The notes: a model not told the origin generated them from the letters alone. A stretch of DNA of 64,000 nt from Roseibium litorale (GCF_014842915.1 NZ_JACYXI010000005.1:1-64000); one strand, 5' to 3'. Counted from the stretch's first letter, positions 26,931 through 35,747 are shown. Program-made: numbers and translations.

Positions 26931-28187
26931 TTGCAGTTGAACGTGAACGCACAGACCCAAATCAAGAAGCAACGTGACCCACGCCTGGATTTCTTCCGTG
27001 GCCTCGGCATGTTCATCATTTATATCGCTCACCTGCCCAACAGCTGGTGGGCGCTCTGGATCCCAGCCCGCTTCGGATATTCCGACGCAACGGAGATTTT
27101 CGTTTTCTGCTCCGGAATGGCGTCAGCGATCGCCTTTGGCAAGGTTTTCGACTTTCATGGCCTTGGCCTCGGCACGGCCCGCATCCTGCACCGCATGTGG
27201 CAGGTTTACTGGGCGCATATCGGCCAGTTTCTTGTCATCGCCTCCGGCCTGGTTGTGGTTCAAAACAGCGGCTATCTCACGCTGTGCTGCAATCTCGATT
27301 ACAATTACGTTGAGGCATTGAACCTCCACAGGTTCTTCAACTCGCCGGAAACGACACTTCCGCGCCTTCTGACGCTCACCTATGTGCCGAATTATTTCGA
27401 CATCCTGCCGATGTACATCGTGATCCTCGGCCTCGTGCCGGTCATGATGGCTGTGGCACGGTTTTCGGTGCCAGCCGGCTTCGTATTGTCGGTCTCACTC
27501 TGGCTGCTCGCAAACTTCGGTTATCTGAACCTTCCGGCGGAGCCCTGGTCAGACCGGCCCTGGTTCTTCAACCCCTTCGCCTGGCAGCTAATCTTCTTCA
27601 CCGGCTTTGCGTTCATGCGCGGCTGGATTCCGGCCCCGCCGGTAGACCGGCGCCTGGTGATTCTAGCTGCGGTCCTGGTAATCGGCACCATTCCGCTGGC
27701 ATGGTTCCGCATTCAGGAAGCCGTGCCGGGCATCTCCCAGTTCAACGCGGATATTGAGCCGCTTCGGGTCAAGACCGAGTTCGGTATCCTGCGCTTCATG
27801 CATTTCCTGTCCCTTGCCTATCTGGCCTGGGTAGCTGCGGGTCAGCATGGCCGCCGCCTGCTCGCAACGAAGGGAAGCCTTTGGGGCAAGACCGTTCATG
27901 TCGTTCAAAAAGTCGGACAGCAATCCCTGCCCGTCTTCATGGCAAGCCTGGCGATCGCCCAGGCTGCGGCGATGCTGCGCGATATGGCTGGTGCGCATGA
28001 CACGCTTATGGGTCAGATTCTCTCCAATGGCCTGGGTCTTCTGGCGCTTGTTGCGGTGGCATATGTGGCAGGCTGGTTCAAGAGCCAGCCCTGGCGCAAG
28101 CAGCCGGTAGCACCGCTGTCAAAGCCTGTGTCCAATGCCGGGCCCCACACCGTGGCCTCCCAAAACAAAGTCCTGGAGAAAGCCTGA
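26931..28187 (+). CDS. OpgC-family membrane protein (glucan succinyltransferase-like acyltransferase)
   Basis: A 418-aa integral membrane protein with about ten helices, opening RDPRLDFFRGLGMFIIYIAHLP and continuing FGYSDATEIFVFCSGMASA, both typical of OpgC, which adds succinyl groups to periplasmic osmoregulated glucans. The start is uncertain: TTG 26931 is used here, and GTG 26943 is an alternative; neither has a strong ribosome site. No opgG/H gene is in the window. Another substrate of this acyltransferase-3-like family is possible. Confidence 0.8.
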   Translation: MQLNVNAQTQIKKQRDPRLDFFRGLGMFIIYIAHLPNSWWALWIPARFGYSDATEIFVFCSGMASAIAFGKVFDFHGLGLGTARILHRMWQVYWAHIGQFLVIASGLVVVQNSGYLTLCCNLDYNYVEALNLHRFFNSPETTLPRLLTLTYVPNYFDILPMYIVILGLVPVMMAVARFSVPAGFVLSVSLWLLANFGYLNLPAEPWSDRPWFFNPFAWQLIFFTGFAFMRGWIPAPPVDRRLVILAAVLVIGTIPLAWFRIQEAVPGISQFNADIEPLRVKTEFGILRFMHFLSLAYLAWVAAGQHGRRLLATKGSLWGKTVHVVQKVGQQSLPVFMASLAIAQAAAMLRDMAGAHDTLMGQILSNGLGLLALVAVAYVAGWFKSQPWRKQPVAPLSKPVSNAGPHTVASQNKVLEKA

Positions 28188-28228
28188 CCGCGCTTTGTCC
28201 ACTCACCAGAATCTCTTGTCCTGAATGC

Positions 28229-28256
28229 AAAACGCCGGCCCAGAAGCCGGCGTTTT
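28229..28256. terminator. Bidirectional Rho-independent terminator
   Basis: AAAACGCCGGC, 6-nt loop, GCCGGCGTTTT. It lies between the convergent OpgC-like gene (stop 28187) and the DUF1150 gene (stop 28282) and has A- and T-runs suited to both strands. Confidence 0.85.
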
Positions 28257-28281
28257 ATCTATTGCTCTGGTTCTCGTGGTC

Positions 28282-28569
28282 TTAGTGCAAGCTGACCATT
28301 TCCAGATCATGCTCGAAAGCATTTGCCAGAGCCGCTTCACGGCTGTCGGCCACCAGAATCGGTGTGCCATCCGCGTTCAGCAGGGCCCACAGGACCGTCG
28401 TGTCCTGGATCGGGGGCGCCTCCGGGAAATATTTCGCCAGATCCTTGGCCTGCACCTCACGCACATAGGCAACGATGCCGGCGCCCAGACTGGCCAGAAC
28501 TTCCTCGCTCATGGCAGCAATTTCCTGTTCCCGCGCGATAGCGGCGGGATCGTTGGGATCACGCGTCAT
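28282..28569 (-). CDS. DUF1150 family protein
   Basis: A 95-aa acidic soluble protein. The AVAYVREV-like stretch (GIVAYVREVQAKDLAKYFPEA) and the C-terminal LWALLNADGTPILVADSREAALANAFEHDL region match DUF1150, a small alphaproteobacterial family often downstream of Hsp20 genes. ATG 28569 has GGAG 8 nt upstream. It follows hsp20 by 35 bp and is probably co-transcribed from the heat-shock promoter. Function unknown. Confidence 0.82.
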   Translation of the reverse strand: MTRDPNDPAAIAREQEIAAMSEEVLASLGAGIVAYVREVQAKDLAKYFPEAPPIQDTTVLWALLNADGTPILVADSREAALANAFEHDLEMVSLH

Positions 28570-28604
28570 AGAGATCACTCCAATGGTAAGTCCGGCGGTG
28601 GCGA

Positions 28605-29033
28605 TCAGTCGCCGCTGGAGATTTCGATCTTCCGGATCACTCGTTCCGGCTCAGGACGCGCCAAGTCGATGGACAGAAGCCCATCCCTCAGGTCTGCTCC
28701 CAGAATCTCTATTCCCTCCGCGAGCACGAAGGCGCGCTGGAACTGCCGGGCCGCGATGCCCCGGTGGAGATACTGGCGGGTCTTGTCATCCACCTGACGG
28801 CCGCGGATCACCAGCTGGCTTTCCTCGACCGACACATCAAGCTGATCCCGGGTAAATCCGGCGACCGCAAGCGTGATGCGGATGATATCGCCCTGACCAC
28901 CAGTCTTCGGCAACCGCTCGATATTGTAGGGCGGATAGCCGTCGTTGGCGGCTTTTGAAACACGATCCAGCACGCGTTCGATATCATCGAAGCCGAGCAT
29001 GAACGGGCTGGAAAACGCTGACATGCGTGTCAT
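28605..29033 (-). CDS. Small heat-shock protein, Hsp20/alpha-crystallin family
   Basis: ATP-independent holdase chaperone of 142 aa. The alpha-crystallin domain spans about residues 30-130 with YNIERL, ITLAVAGFTRDQLDVSVEESQLVIRG and the FVLAEGIEILGADLRDGLLSIDL end. A C-terminal IRKIEIS gives the anchoring motif. ATG 29033 is preceded by AAGGA at 7 nt. A textbook RpoH promoter and a possible thermometer leader lie upstream. The domain resembles IbpA-like class A proteins of rhizobia. Confidence 0.93.
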   Translation of the reverse strand: MTRMSAFSSPFMLGFDDIERVLDRVSKAANDGYPPYNIERLPKTGGQGDIIRITLAVAGFTRDQLDVSVEESQLVIRGRQVDDKTRQYLHRGIAARQFQRAFVLAEGIEILGADLRDGLLSIDLARPEPERVIRKIEISSGD

Positions 29034-29114
29034 CGTCAAAGTCCTTCATAAAGCGACCTTGCGCCCGAACCCTTTTCTAGGCATCCGGACTGGAGTGCTC
29101 ACCACTCCGTATTG
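29034..29114 (-). promoter_or_regulatory. Candidate ROSE-like RNA thermometer in the hsp20 leader
   Basis: The predicted transcript leader is about 80 nt, the length of ROSE elements in rhizobial hsp20 mRNAs. Just before the start it reads TCGCTTTATGAAGGA, in which UCGCU can pair with the AGGA ribosome site around a bulged G, the hallmark of ROSE. The fold was not computed. Confidence 0.4.
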
Positions 29115-29120
29115 ATTCGA

Positions 29121-29149
29121 ATATGGCGACAGTCGGACCGGGTTTCAAG
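29121..29149 (-). promoter_or_regulatory. RpoH (sigma-32) promoter of hsp20-DUF1150
   Basis: On the minus strand CTTGAA is followed after exactly 17 nt by CCATAT, matching the alphaproteobacterial heat-shock consensus. It sits about 90 bp before the Hsp20 start. Confidence 0.75.
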
Positions 29150-29294
29150 TTCGCCCCCCTCCGAGCGCCCGGCATGCCCTGATTTATGAGTGGGCATCCT
29201 TAATCCCCACAGAAAAACCTGGAAGTTTGGAGATCTCCGGGCAACTCCTGTAGCAAATGGCAGGCATCAACTGCCCCCGGACGGAGACGCACAA

Positions 29295-29654
29295 ATGACA
29301 CGCGGCGAATTCGACATCTATTGCGGCGCCCTCCCCAAGGCCACCCACGTCATTCAATGGGGCAATGCTTCGGTCTGGAAGGTGGGCGGCAAAATATTTG
29401 CTATCTGCTCGGGCTGGGGCGGGGCAAATGGTGACCGGATCAGTTTCAAGTGCTCGGACCTGTCCTACGCGATGCTGATACAGGAACCCGGTATCATCCC
29501 CGCCCCGTATCTGGCACGGGCCAAGTGGGTCATGATCGAGCAGGCCGGAGCCCTGACCGGAGATGAAATACGGGCCTATATTGCCTCAGCACACAAGCTT
29601 ATTGCTGCCACGCTGACCCGGAAGGTCCGCGCGGAGCTTGGGCTATCCGTCTAA
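29295..29654 (+). CDS. MmcQ/YjbR family protein
   Basis: A 119-aa protein with the YjbR-like fold: TRGEFDIYCGALPKATHVIQWG, WKVGGKIFAICS, and the C-terminal YLARAKWVMIE segment. ATG 29295 is chosen because GGAG is 8 nt upstream and the family is about 120 aa; a longer frame from 29190 adds unrelated residues. The family has a DNA-binding-like fold but no firmly known function. Confidence 0.83.
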   Translation: MTRGEFDIYCGALPKATHVIQWGNASVWKVGGKIFAICSGWGGANGDRISFKCSDLSYAMLIQEPGIIPAPYLARAKWVMIEQAGALTGDEIRAYIASAHKLIAATLTRKVRAELGLSV

Positions 29655-29726
29655 GCGCATTTACTGCCATCACGACTGCCCCGCCAGTGCGTCTTCAGGC
29701 ATATTGCTGAACACGGAGCCGTATCC

Positions 29727-30368
29727 ATGAGCACCCCGCAAAATCTGACCGGGATCGATGTGTCCCACTATCAAGGCACCATCGACTGGACCGAAGCCGC
29801 TGCCAATCCCGTCAGTTTCTCAATGATGAAGGCGACCCAAGGCACCGGATTTGTGGACCCGATGTTTCAGACCAATTGGCAGGGAGCCAACGCGGCGGGG
29901 ATCAAGACGGGCGCCTATCACTATTTCACGCCGGAAAAGAGCTTTCTTGAGCAAGCCCAATTGCTTCTGGGGCAGCTTGCCTCCGTGGGATACGATCCGG
30001 CATCGGATCTGCCGCCTGCAATCGACTGCGAGGTGACCGATGGCGTCAGCAACGCCGCCTTCACCTTTGCCCTTTCCAGCTTTGTTGACATTCTGCGGCG
30101 GCAGCTTGGCGTGATGCCCATGATCTACACATCCTCAGGCTTCTGGAACCAGATCGGCGACCCGGACTTTTCCGAATGCCCGCTCTGGATCGCTGATTAC
30201 ACCAGCGCCAGCCAGCCCACCCTGCCCGCCTCCTGGACCGGCTATGTGATCTGGCAATACAGCCAGGATGGCTCGGTGAACGGAATCGAGGGGCCTGTCG
30301 ACCTCAACCGGCTGGGCAGCGCCTTGCCGGCAATGTCCAGTTCCAGACGCGTTCTCGACTGGTTCTGA
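29727..30368 (+). CDS. Glycoside hydrolase family 25 lysozyme
   Basis: A 213-aa protein with the GH25 TIM-barrel motifs: GIDVSHYQGTIDW at the N-terminus, FSMMKATQG, GAYHYF, and the catalytic DxE pair in AIDCEV. The C-terminal VIWQYSQDGSVNGIEGPVDLNR closes the barrel. It would cleave the beta-1,4 bond between MurNAc and GlcNAc. No signal peptide or holin gene is evident and there are no phage genes around, so it may be a housekeeping or contact-use enzyme or a prophage relic. Confidence 0.88.
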   Translation: MSTPQNLTGIDVSHYQGTIDWTEAAANPVSFSMMKATQGTGFVDPMFQTNWQGANAAGIKTGAYHYFTPEKSFLEQAQLLLGQLASVGYDPASDLPPAIDCEVTDGVSNAAFTFALSSFVDILRRQLGVMPMIYTSSGFWNQIGDPDFSECPLWIADYTSASQPTLPASWTGYVIWQYSQDGSVNGIEGPVDLNRLGSALPAMSSSRRVLDWF

Positions 30369-30376
30369 CAGGAAAA

Positions 30377-30402
30377 GGCCGCCCCGGTTTCCCGGGACGG
30401 CC
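30377..30402 (-). terminator. Terminator of the ugp operon
   Basis: A GC-rich hairpin with GGCC ends and CCGG inner pairs is followed on the minus strand by TTTTCC. It lies 56 bp past the ugpC stop and also separates it from the convergent lysozyme gene. Confidence 0.7.
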
Positions 30403-30457
30403 CTTCCGCCAGCCATTGGGACCCTCGTAGATCCAATGGCAGACTTTCAAAAACAGG

Positions 30458-31537
30458 TCAGCCGTCGATCCGGCGGCCCGTGTCAGCGTCGAAGAAGTGC
30501 ACGTCCTTGGCCTTGGCGCTCAGAACGATCTCCTGACCCGGCTCGAAATGCGCATGGCTTTCAACCCGGATGACAATTTCCGGACCGCCATCGCCACACT
30601 CCGCATAGAGATAGCTTTCCGCGCCCACCGGCTCCAGCACGTTCACCTTGGCCTTCAGCGTCAGGGCAGCTTCCGGAGATCCGGCCGGGACAACGTCCAG
30701 ATGCTCGGGACGGACACCGGCAATATAGCGGTCTCGGCCATGCGGATTAGCTCCGCTGAGGCCCGCCCCTGTTTCAAATGCCAGACCGGACGCATCGGTC
30801 TTCACCTTCAGAAGGTTCATGGCCGGAGAACCGATGAAGCTGGCGACGAAGGTTGAGGCCGGCTTGTCATAGACCTCAATCGGCGCACCAATCTGCTCGA
30901 TGTTGCCACCGTTCAGAACCACAAGCCGGTCAGCCAGGGTCATGGCTTCCAGCTGATCGTGGGTCACATAGACGCTGGTGGTCTTCAAGGACTTCTGCAG
31001 CCGCTTGATTTCCACCCGCATCTGCACGCGCAGCTTGGCATCGAGGTTCGACAGCGGCTCATCAAAGAGGAAGGCAGCCGGTTCACGTACGATGGCGCGG
31101 CCCATGGCGACGCGCTGACGCTGGCCGCCGGACAAAGCCCGCGGCTTGCGGTCGAGATAATCGCCGATTTCCAGAATCCGCGCGGCTTCCTTCACCCGGC
31201 GGTCGATCTCGTCCTTGGCCATGCCCCGGTTCTTCAGACCATAGGCAAGGTTGTTATAGACCGTCATATGCGGATAGAGCGCGTAGTTCTGGAACACCAT
31301 GGCGATGTCCCGGTTGGCCGGATCAACATTGTTCACGACTTTGTCGCCAATCTTGATCTCGCCCGTGGTGATATCTTCCAACCCTGCAACCATGCGCAGA
31401 AGGGTGGACTTGCCGCAGCCGGACGGGCCGACCAGGACAATGAACTCGCCGTCGGCGATGTCGATCGAGACGCCTTTGACGGCTTCAACAGCCCCGCCAT
31501 AGACCTTCCGGACCGTATCGAGAGTAATCGTAGCCAT
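30458..31537 (-). CDS. ugpC: sn-glycerol-3-phosphate ABC transporter ATP-binding protein
   Basis: A 359-aa MalK/UgpC-type ATPase: Walker [11 protein letters not shown]-loop [10 protein letters not shown], signature [14 protein letters not shown], Walker [12 protein letters not shown], then a C-terminal TOBE/regulatory domain (GVRPEHL). MalK-type subunits can serve several importers, but this one is the last gene of a clear ugpBAEC operon, 8 bp after ugpE. Confidence 0.92.
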   Translation of the reverse strand: MATITLDTVRKVYGGAVEAVKGVSIDIADGEFIVLVGPSGCGKSTLLRMVAGLEDITTGEIKIGDKVVNNVDPANRDIAMVFQNYALYPHMTVYNNLAYGLKNRGMAKDEIDRRVKEAARILEIGDYLDRKPRALSGGQRQRVAMGRAIVREPAAFLFDEPLSNLDAKLRVQMRVEIKRLQKSLKTTSVYVTHDQLEAMTLADRLVVLNGGNIEQIGAPIEVYDKPASTFVASFIGSPAMNLLKVKTDASGLAFETGAGLSGANPHGRDRYIAGVRPEHLDVVPAGSPEAALTLKAKVNVLEPVGAESYLYAECGDGGPEIVIRVESHAHFEPGQEIVLSAKAKDVHFFDADTGRRIDG

Positions 31538-31545
31538 TTAAATCC

Positions 31546-32388
31546 TCACTTATCGCTCTCGACGAGCCCTTTGATGAACCAGCTCTGGAACACGATGACG
31601 ACAATCACAGGCGGCAGCATCGCCAGGATGGCCAGCGCCATCGCGTCGTTGTAGGCGGGGATCTGAGCCCCGATCCAAACCTGCAGGATCTGCTTGATGC
31701 CGCGCACCAGGGTGAAGAAGCCCTCATCCGTGGTGATCAGGGTCGGCCACAGATACTGGTTCCAGCCGTAAACGAACATGATGATGAAGATCGCCGCGAT
31801 CATCGTCTTGGACAGCGGCACCAGAATGTCGATGAAGAACTTCCACGGGCCTGCCCCATCGATCCGGGCAGCCTCAAGAAGCTCGTCCGGAACCGACTTG
31901 AAGAACTGACGGAAGTAGAAGGTCCCCGTTGCCGACGCGATCAAAGGCACGATGAGACCGGTGTAGGTGTTCACCAGCCCCAGCTTCTGAACGATTTCAT
32001 AGGACGGCAGGATGCGGACTTCCAGCGGCAGAAGCAGCGTGCAGAAAATGACCCAGAAGCACAGAGTCGCCAGGGGAAAGCGGAAATAGACGATGGCGTA
32101 GGCCGCCAGCATCGAGATCACGATCTTGCCCACGGCAAATCCGATACCAAGGATCAGCGAGTTCTTCAGCATTACGAAGCCATTGACTTCCTTCGTGAAG
32201 CCGCCGGCCTTGGTCAGAACACGCTCGTAGGTGCTGACAAATTCGTTGCCGAAGTCGAACTGCAGCCCCGTACGGAAGATTTCAATGTTGTCATGGGTCG
32301 AGGTCAGAAACGCCAGAACGACGGGCGTAACCATGAACAGGACACCAGCAATCAGGATAAGGTGGTCGCCCACTTTGAGACGGTTCAC
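31546..32388 (-). CDS. ugpE: sn-glycerol-3-phosphate ABC transporter permease
   Basis: Inner-membrane permease of 280 aa with six helices and the EAA loop ELLEAARIDGAGPWKFFIDILVPL. The start is GTG 32388, with GAGGAGG upstream overlapping the ugpA stop, which suggests coupled translation. The length matches E. coli UgpE. Partner of UgpA in the G3P channel. Confidence 0.9.
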   Translation of the reverse strand: MNRLKVGDHLILIAGVLFMVTPVVLAFLTSTHDNIEIFRTGLQFDFGNEFVSTYERVLTKAGGFTKEVNGFVMLKNSLILGIGFAVGKIVISMLAAYAIVYFRFPLATLCFWVIFCTLLLPLEVRILPSYEIVQKLGLVNTYTGLIVPLIASATGTFYFRQFFKSVPDELLEAARIDGAGPWKFFIDILVPLSKTMIAAIFIIMFVYGWNQYLWPTLITTDEGFFTLVRGIKQILQVWIGAQIPAYNDAMALAILAMLPPVIVVIVFQSWFIKGLVESDK

Positions 32389-32398
32389 TTATGCCTCC

Positions 32399-33280
32399 TC
32401 AATTGTAGTGGACACGCCGCTCAATCAGCCGGAACTGAATGACGGTGAGAACAAAGACAACAACCATCAGGATCACCGACTGCGCAGACGATCCGCCCAG
32501 ATCGTTGCCGCGGAATCCGTCCTGATAGACCTTGTAGACAAGGGTGATCGGGTCATCGCCGGGCTGCGTCTTCAAAAGAACGTCAATCACGCCGAACGTA
32601 TCGAACAGGGCATAGGTGATGTTGATGATCAGAAGGAAGAAACCGGTCGGCGCCAGAAGCGGGAAGGTCACTGTCCAGAACCTGCGGAACCCTGAGGGGC
32701 AGTCAATGGCGGCAGCTTCCTGAACAGACTTGGAAATGCCCTGCAGGCCGGAAAGCAGAAAGATGAAGTTCACCGGGATCTGCTTCCAGACCGCCACAAC
32801 CACCATGGCAAAACCTGTGTCATTGTAGTTCACCCCGATCCGCATATCCCAGCCGAGAGCCTTGAACATCTTCACGATCGGGCCGACGTGCTGGTCAAAC
32901 AGGAAGATACCGATCAGACCTGCAACGGGCGGTGCAACCGCATAGACCCACATGAGCAGGGTCTTGTAGGCGGAACTGCCGTGAATGACCTTGTCCGCCT
33001 TGACGGCGAGCACCAGCGCAATGGCGAGCGAGAAAAAGGTTACGCAGAAGGTGAACACGCCGGTGAACCGGACAACCCGGCCATAGTTACTGTCGGCGAA
33101 GACATCCTTGAAATTGTCCAGGCCGACGAAGGTCGAGCCGAAACCAAACGGATCTTCTAAATAAAAGGACGAGCGCACGGCCTCCGCTGCCGGCCACAGG
33201 AAGAAGATCGCAACGATCGCAAGCTGTGGCAAAAGCAGGATGTAAGGCGTTAGGCGGCTGTCGAACTGGACTTTCTTCAT
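32399..33280 (-). CDS. ugpA: sn-glycerol-3-phosphate ABC transporter permease
   Basis: Inner-membrane permease of 293 aa (E. coli UgpA is 295) with six helices; LLPQLAIVAIFFLWPAAEAV is the first, and SVQEAAAIDCPSGFRRFWTVTFPLL is the EAA loop. ATG 33280 gives the family length; an extension to 33355 would run into a strong hairpin and is rejected. Confidence 0.9.
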   Translation of the reverse strand: MKKVQFDSRLTPYILLLPQLAIVAIFFLWPAAEAVRSSFYLEDPFGFGSTFVGLDNFKDVFADSNYGRVVRFTGVFTFCVTFFSLAIALVLAVKADKVIHGSSAYKTLLMWVYAVAPPVAGLIGIFLFDQHVGPIVKMFKALGWDMRIGVNYNDTGFAMVVVAVWKQIPVNFIFLLSGLQGISKSVQEAAAIDCPSGFRRFWTVTFPLLAPTGFFLLIINITYALFDTFGVIDVLLKTQPGDDPITLVYKVYQDGFRGNDLGGSSAQSVILMVVVFVLTVIQFRLIERRVHYN

Positions 33281-33340
33281 GGCCCCATTCCCTGAACCGC
33301 GGCCAGCCTTGGGTAAGACCGACCGGATCAAAACACGAAA

Positions 33341-33368
33341 AGGTGGGGACGCCAATGCGTCCCCACCT
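33341..33368 (-). terminator. Intra-operon hairpin between ugpB and ugpA
   Basis: Perfect 12-bp arms (AGGTGGGGACGC and complement) with a 4-nt loop, followed on the minus strand by TTTTCG. It lies 20 bp after the ugpB stop. It probably stops part of the transcripts or protects the ugpB mRNA, giving more binding protein than permease. Confidence 0.75.
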
Positions 33369-33388
33369 GTCAGACCGTGGGGCCTGAA

Positions 33389-34699
33389 TTACTGAGCAGT
33401 GGTCTTTGCGAAACGCTCAAGCAGCTTGTCGCCCTCGGACTTGATCGTGGCGAAAGCGTCCTCAGAAGATTCTTCACCAGCGAAGACCTTGCCGAGTTCA
33501 CGGTTCATCACGTCACGGATCTGGACGTAGAAGCCCATCCGGTAGCCCTTGGTCCACTCGCCGCCCGGCAGGGTCAGCTGCTTGATGCCGACTTCAGCAG
33601 CCGGAGTGCGCTCGTAATGACCGTCCTTCTTGGCCAGCTCGTAAGCAGCGTTGGTGATCGGCACATAGCCGGTTTCACGGTGCCACATGTACTGGACTTC
33701 CGGAGAGGTCAGGTACTGGAAGAAGGACGCAACGCACTTGTTTTCCTCAGCCGGCTTGCCGGACATCGCGAAGAGAGCCGCACCACCAATGAAGGTGTTG
33801 GTGCCTTCGTCGATCACAGACTTCCAGTAAGGCAGGAAGGTTGCGGAGAACGGGAACTGAACGGTCTTGGCAACACCGCCGAAGGATCCAGAAGACCCGA
33901 GCCAGAAGGCAACCTTGCCGTCGTTGAACGGAGCCTGGTTATCGTTCCAGCCAGCGCCGTAATAGGCGTAGTAGCCGTCATCGATCCACTTCTTCAAGGA
34001 GGAGAAGTGCGCCTTGATTTCCGGGCCGAAAACCAGCTCGGTGCCTTCTGCGCCGTCGTAACCATTGTGGTTGGTTGCGAACTGCAGGTTATGACGGGAC
34101 ATGAAGTTTTCGACGAAGATCCACGGGGTGTGAGACTGGGCCAGCGGAATGTAGCCGGCTTCCTTCAGCTTCGGAGCGATTGCTTCGAACTCTTCCCAGG
34201 TCTTCGGAGCTTCGACACCAGCCTTCTTCAGCGCATCTTCGTTCACGTACATGATCGGAGAAGACGAGTTGAAAGGCATGCCGATCATCTTGCCGTCCTT
34301 GTCGGCATAGAAGTAACGGACGCCGGAGATGTAATCTTCAATGTTGAAGTTGACGCCGTTCTCGGTCAGCAGATCCTGAACCGGAACAACTGCGCCCTTG
34401 GCACCGATGATGGTGGCGGAACCGGCGTCAAACACCTGCAGGATGTTCGGCTGTTCGCCAGCGCGGAAAGACGCGATACCGGCGGTCAGGGTGTCTTCAT
34501 AACCGCCCTTGTAGACGGGGGTGAGGTTACAAGCATCCTGAGACGAGTTGTAGTCTGCGGAGATCTTGTTAACGACTTCGCCCAGGGCACCACCCATGGC
34601 GTGCCACCAGGTGATATCGGTCGCTGCGAAAGATGCAGTGGAAGTTCCGAGCAGTGCAGCAGCGGCAACTACGCTCGCAACCGTCTTACGATAAGCCAT
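33389..34699 (-). CDS. ugpB: sn-glycerol-3-phosphate-binding periplasmic protein
   Basis: A 436-aa periplasmic receptor. The signal peptide runs to about residue 25 (AAALLGTSTASFA-AT). The mature protein resembles E. coli UgpB through its length: ITWWHAMGGALGEVV, AGIASFRAGEQPNILQVFDAG, MPFNSSSPIMYVNEDALKKAG, TPWIFVENF and the WHRETGYVPITNAAYELAKKDG region. ATG 34699 has GGGAG 8 nt upstream. The four-repeat Pho box upstream supports a phosphate-starvation role. Confidence 0.92.
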   Translation of the reverse strand: MAYRKTVASVVAAAALLGTSTASFAATDITWWHAMGGALGEVVNKISADYNSSQDACNLTPVYKGGYEDTLTAGIASFRAGEQPNILQVFDAGSATIIGAKGAVVPVQDLLTENGVNFNIEDYISGVRYFYADKDGKMIGMPFNSSSPIMYVNEDALKKAGVEAPKTWEEFEAIAPKLKEAGYIPLAQSHTPWIFVENFMSRHNLQFATNHNGYDGAEGTELVFGPEIKAHFSSLKKWIDDGYYAYYGAGWNDNQAPFNDGKVAFWLGSSGSFGGVAKTVQFPFSATFLPYWKSVIDEGTNTFIGGAALFAMSGKPAEENKCVASFFQYLTSPEVQYMWHRETGYVPITNAAYELAKKDGHYERTPAAEVGIKQLTLPGGEWTKGYRMGFYVQIRDVMNRELGKVFAGEESSEDAFATIKSEGDKLLERFAKTTAQ

Positions 34700-34809
34700 T
34701 TTTATGCTCCCATCCCTGGGGGAAGTTCCCCGGTCAGCAGTACGAAATCCTGAGGGACAGCCTGTTGGCGGCAGCGCCCTCGTGACAACACCTGCGCTTC
34801 GTATTGTTT

Positions 34810-34853
34810 TCGTATGAACGCCTTATGACATTCATATGAACCTTAAACGACAG
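34810..34853 (-). promoter_or_regulatory. Tandem Pho box (PhoB site) upstream of ugpB
   Basis: On the minus strand four 11-bp units follow each other, with heptamers CTGTCGT, GGTTCAT, ATGTCAT and CGTTCAT against the CTGTCAT consensus. TCATA cores recur at exact 11-bp spacing. It is about 110 bp before the ugpB ATG. Confidence 0.75.
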
Positions 34854-35156
34854 TTCGAGCGCTCGGAAAGAGCTTTTTTGTTTTCATTAGCCAGATAACG
34901 CGCCGGTTTTTAGAAGTGGCAGACAAATATCAATATTTACAAATGGTTACTCCGGTATACGGAGGTTTTGCGGCTCAATTATTTTCACGGGCATGGCCGC
35001 ATCCGTCCTCCTTGAGGCGTAAAATCTCACCATTCGCATTTCAACGGCCGCCGCGAAAAGTTGTCACAAAAACAACTCTTCCGGGAGCTACTCCTGTAGG
35101 ACATCATAAGCAGGTCAAATCCAGACCGGATCTCAGACTTCATACGGGAGATACAA
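34854..35156. other. Gap between ugpB promoter and PfpI-like gene
   Basis: No gene is supported. Two inverted repeats are visible: CTCCG-GTATA-CGGAG at 34950-34964 and AGTTGT-N7-ACAACT at 35059-35077. Either could be an operator or leader hairpin for the PfpI-like gene. A weak GCTC/GAGC hairpin with six T at 34861-34879 could stop upstream read-through. Confidence 0.35.
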
Positions 35157-35747
35157 ATGAAGCGCATCGCAATCGCACTGACCAACGATTTCGCCGACTG
35201 GGAGTGCGCACTCGTGAGCGCGGCGGCCCGCTCCTATCTTGGCGCGCAGGTTACAACGGCCTCGCCGGATGGAAACCCTGTCACCTCGATGGGCGGCCTC
35301 AAAGTGCTTCCAGATTGCTCCTATAGCAATCTGAAGCCAGACGATTTCGACGCTCTTCTGATCCCCGGCGGTCTCTCCTGGGAAAAAGGCACCGCGCCGG
35401 ATTTCTCCCGGATGATCAATGCGTTCCAGTCCGCAGGAAAGGTCGTTGGCGGCATCTGCGCAGCCGCCAGCGCCGTTGCGGGAAGCGGTGCCGTCAACAC
35501 GCTCCGGCACACGGGCAACTCGCTCGAATCCCACCAGAAATACGCTGGATACAAAGGGGAAGCCCTTTTCCAAAGCCAGGCGGCAGCCGTTCAGGACGGC
35601 GGCATCGTCACAGCGCCCGGCACAGCCCCCATCACCTTTGCCGCAGAAGTCATGAAGGCTCTGGGCCTCTGGGTCCCCGAAGCAGAAGCCGTGATCGCTC
35701 AATTTGCCGGAGAGCATCTGGAACGGGCTCCTGCCAGCGCGATGTGA
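35157..35747 (+). CDS. DJ-1/PfpI family protein (class I glutamine amidotransferase-like)
   Basis: A 196-aa single-domain protein. The nucleophile elbow is in VVGGICAAASAVAGSG, with the Cys after Gly-Ile, and an LIPGG motif precedes it (DALLIPGGLSWEKG). Such proteins act as proteases, glyoxalases or deglycases; this sequence does not tell which. ATG 35157 has GGGAG at 7 nt. The ATG-proximal MKRIAIALTNDFADWE is the first beta strand of the fold. Confidence 0.88.
   Translation: MKRIAIALTNDFADWECALVSAAARSYLGAQVTTASPDGNPVTSMGGLKVLPDCSYSNLKPDDFDALLIPGGLSWEKGTAPDFSRMINAFQSAGKVVGGICAAASAVAGSGAVNTLRHTGNSLESHQKYAGYKGEALFQSQAAAVQDGGIVTAPGTAPITFAAEVMKALGLWVPEAEAVIAQFAGEHLERAPASAM

Noticed and set aside
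29727-30368. GH25 lysozyme as evidence of a prophage
   Set aside because: No phage structural, integrase or holin genes are nearby and flanking genes are ordinary chromosomal ones.
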